A stretch of 7,230 bases of DNA from positions 7,890,665 through 7,897,894 of the forward strand of contig CP070627.1 in the NCBI GenBank assembly GCA_020355945.1. Direction: 5' to 3'. Under the pieces are notes generated by a model, which worked only from the letters and a program-made list of their open reading frames with translations, did no database searches and had not been told where the DNA came from. Shown here in pieces: positions 5,503 through 7,230 of the stretch. The first letter of the stretch is position 1, and each line of letters starts with the position of its first letter. Source of the stretch: Candidatus Aminicenantota bacterium. GTDB lineage: Bacteria; Acidobacteriota; Aminicenantia; UBA2199. A program made the translations under genes and the position numbers.

Positions 5503-5655
5503 CTTTTGGCGGCTGAGCATATTCAGGCAGCAGTTACGCAAAATCCGGTAAAACCAGGGATAAAAAAAGTCCTGCCGCTGCAGACGGGAAATCGCTTTAA
5601 AGGCTCGTGTAAAAGAATCCTGGCAGGCATCTGCCGCATCCTCTCGTCTCCGGGT
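5503..5655 (-). pseudogene. Relic of an ECF RNA polymerase sigma factor (region 2 only)
   Basis: The complement encodes REDAADACQDSFTRAF followed by FYPWFYRILRNCCLNML, which matches sigma-70 region 2 of ECF factors: the DAED-QE-F-RA helix, then F-WLYRIARN-LD-LRR for core and -10 recognition. Homology ends at SRQKT near 5503. The frame then reads through the promoter and leader of the next gene and stops near 5431, with no region 4. At the 5' side the frame runs to TTG 5694 without an SD, and the usual N-terminal helix of region 2 is not recognisable. A complete ECF factor has about 160-200 residues; about 50 remain. It is therefore broken at both ends and not expected to work. Confidence 0.8.
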
Positions 5656-5703
5656 ACAAATTTTTGCCTGTCCCCGTATTACCGTATTTCTCAAAAAGGG
5701 TTA

Positions 5704-5726
5704 TGGCCGCCGGAGGCAAAAGTTGA
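5704..5726. repeat. 23-bp direct repeat, copy 2 (identical to 469-491)
   Basis: Exact same-orientation copy of 469-491. It lies between the sigma relic and the promoter of the metalloprotease gene, ending 8 bp before that promoter's -35 box. It may mark the breakpoint that truncated the sigma gene. Confidence 0.8.
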
Positions 5727-5734
5727 CGGTGGGA

Positions 5735-5763
5735 TTGAAATGTGAACCGATTTCCTTTAGAAT
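5735..5763 (+). promoter_or_regulatory. SigA-type promoter of the metalloprotease gene
   Basis: TTGAAA (5735-5740) and TAGAAT (5758-5763) are separated by exactly 17 bp. The predicted start near 5770 leaves about 30 nt of leader containing the SD GAGAGG at 5789-5794. Confidence 0.7.
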
Positions 5764-5800
5764 ACAAGATAAAAAAAAATCAAAAAAAGAGAGGTTAAAC

Positions 5801-7230
5801 GTGGACTTCACAATGATTGCCCTGTATGGTATCGGAGGCATCCTGGTGGTTTATTTTCTACTTTATATTTTTACAGCCCAAACCATCCTGGGATTTGTTT
5901 TAAAAAAACCCGGTATAAAAATAGTAGACCGGTCCGACTGCCCGGGATATTTAAGAAACTTATTTGAAATCAAAGAGAAAGAACTGTTGGAACTGGGCTT
6001 TAACTACCTCTACTGTATGCTGGTGGATGACCTGTATGTCAAAAAATATTCCCGGAAATATACATTGGTATATTATCATCCCCAAGAAAAAACCTATGCG
6101 GAATTATCGACATCGGATGCGGCTGATCATGTGATACCCGTGCAGGTATCATTTTCCACCCATTTTACCAACGGTAACCGGCTGATTAGTCTCAATGGCT
6201 TAAAACACGGCGTGTTAGGCACGATTCCCAATGCTATACTGATCGACCCCTATGCTGAAACATTGAAAAAACAGTTTGATTTCCACCTGCACCACCTGGC
6301 CGCCGCAGGTGATAAGGAAGGTGAGATCAAGGAATGGCAGCCGGATAAACTGCTAAATCCCGATGAAATCACCCGGGGAGAAAGCCTCCGCTTTGAAAAC
6401 TATTTAAAACAACTGGAAAAAGAGGGTTATATATATCATGCCGGGGATAATAACTATTTGATCAGGACAATTCCCTCGCTGCGTTTTGCCCACCAAATGA
6501 TTTCAGGCTTAAAAAAAATCACCCGACTGCGCGGCAAAATAACCAGGCTGCGGGGCAGGGCAAAACAAACAGACCTGCCTGTAGAACTGGAAGTAACCAA
6601 TTATTTGAATACCCGGGCCGTTTTCAATCAACAAATAAGGAACAGCAGCGGTAAACTCTTTTTTCTCCTGTTATCGGTTTTATTATTTGGCGCGGCTTTC
6701 AGTCTCATTTTATCCGTTGAATGGGTGCTGTTACTTATTGCGGTTGTATTTTTACATGAGGGAGGTCATTTACTGGCCATGCGTATATTTGGCTACAAGA
6801 ATTTACGAATGTTATTTATCCCGCTTTTTGGTGCGGTTGCCATGGGCACGGATAAAGATGTGGCCCCTTATAAAAAAGTGATTACCTATTTTGCCGGTCC
6901 GGTCCCGGGCATATTGCTGGCATTCCTGTTACTGGCAACACAACTAAACGCGGGAGTAGCGCTGCAATCATCCGCGACACTGATGACAGTGATTGCTGTA
7001 CTTTTGATTCTCAACTATTTTAACTTGATCCCCATAATGCCTTTTGACGGCGGCCAGGTTTTTAATACCGTCATATTCTCAAGGTTTCCCACATTACAAT
7101 TGGTATTTAATATCATCAGTTTTACAGCGGTCCTGTTACTGGCTTTTATTTTGCAGTCGCCTTTGTTGTTTTTTGTTGCCCTGGTGATTTTTTTGGGGCT
7201 CCGGCAGTTTTTTACCCAGAGACGAATCAT
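5801..7230 (+). CDS. Site-2-protease-like membrane zinc metalloprotease (M50 class), 3' end outside window
   Basis: An uninterrupted frame of 476 codons runs from GTG 5801 to the window edge. The SD GAGAGG (5789-5794) lies 6 nt upstream. ATG at 5813 is four codons in and less well placed. A membrane helix at residues about 5-32 is followed by a large soluble region (about 33-280) that I do not recognise; it has no obvious PDZ domain. A transmembrane bundle then begins near 285. The zinc site is HEGGH (319-323; His319, Glu320, His323) inside a helix, and the third ligand is in NLIPIMPFDGGQ (408-419, Asp416), the classic S2P pair of motifs. FAGPVPGILLAFLL (about 367-380) is the conserved intervening helix. 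Such enzymes cut membrane-embedded substrates, often anti-sigma factors or other regulators. No target is identifiable here; the neighbouring sigma relic is suggestive only. The gene is divergent from the small-protein operon. Confidence 0.9.
   Translation, partial: MDFTMIALYGIGGILVVYFLLYIFTAQTILGFVLKKPGIKIVDRSDCPGYLRNLFEIKEKELLELGFNYLYCMLVDDLYVKKYSRKYTLVYYHPQEKTYAELSTSDAADHVIPVQVSFSTHFTNGNRLISLNGLKHGVLGTIPNAILIDPYAETLKKQFDFHLHHLAAAGDKEGEIKEWQPDKLLNPDEITRGESLRFENYLKQLEKEGYIYHAGDNNYLIRTIPSLRFAHQMISGLKKITRLRGKITRLRGRAKQTDLPVELEVTNYLNTRAVFNQQIRNSSGKLFFLLLSVLLFGAAFSLILSVEWVLLLIAVVFLHEGGHLLAMRIFGYKNLRMLFIPLFGAVAMGTDKDVAPYKKVITYFAGPVPGILLAFLLLATQLNAGVALQSSATLMTVIAVLLILNYFNLIPIMPFDGGQVFNTVIFSRFPTLQLVFNIISFTAVLLLAFILQSPLLFFVALVIFLGLRQFFTQRRI

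Noticed and set aside
5260..5745. 161-codon plus-strand frame
   Set aside because: It runs antisense across the small gene, its promoter and the sigma relic, has no recognisable domain, and the opposite strand has better signals.

Overview
The window looks like an accessory stretch of a moderately AT-rich bacterial chromosome. My best guess is a Gram-positive anaerobe of the Clostridia (Desulfotomaculum/Peptococcaceae-like). The grounds are strong Shine-Dalgarno (SD) sequences, SigA-type promoters close to consensus, an ECF sigma relic and repeat-rich intergenic DNA. This is inference from style and gene content, not a species identification.

Layout, left to right. (1) 1-374, minus: the N-terminal third of an SLC13/DASS-family anion:sodium symporter, cut by the window edge; its promoter lies so close to the ATG that the mRNA may be leaderless. 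(2) 375-495: promoter plus repeat debris. (3) 496-2088, minus: a secreted protein with a signal peptide, two PKD domains and a cyanophycinase-like (peptidase family S51) serine hydrolase domain, driven by a perfect TTGACA-17-TATAAT promoter. A 14-bp inverted repeat brackets this gene and its promoter. (4) 2089-2400: two promoters facing away from each other, a degenerate 9-bp tandem repeat and a GTACACGTGTAC palindrome cluster. (5) 2401-3207, plus: a SAM hydrolase (adenosine-forming, DUF62 family) in which the usual active-site His is replaced by Glu. (6) 3208-3506: a convergent intergenic region with a purine tract, 9-bp repeats and a double-hairpin extragenic element. (7) 3507-5117 (or 5141), minus: a cobalamin-binding-type radical SAM enzyme. 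(8) 5188-5403, minus: an unrecognised 71-residue protein with an excellent SD, immediately upstream of the radical SAM gene and sharing its promoter. (9) 5404-5800: a 9-bp-stem hairpin at the presumed transcript start, a strong extended -10 promoter, a relic of an ECF sigma factor (region 2 only), a 23-bp repeat shared with 469-491, and the promoter of the next gene. (10) 5801-7230, plus: a membrane zinc metalloprotease of the site-2 protease (M50) class, cut by the right edge.

How they work together: the only convincing multi-gene unit is the 71-residue protein plus the radical SAM enzyme. It is the best candidate for an undescribed system, for example a small protein substrate or partner of a B12-type radical SAM enzyme. 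The other genes each have their own promoter and look independent. Five candidate promoters with exactly 17-bp spacers were found, one for each transcription unit.
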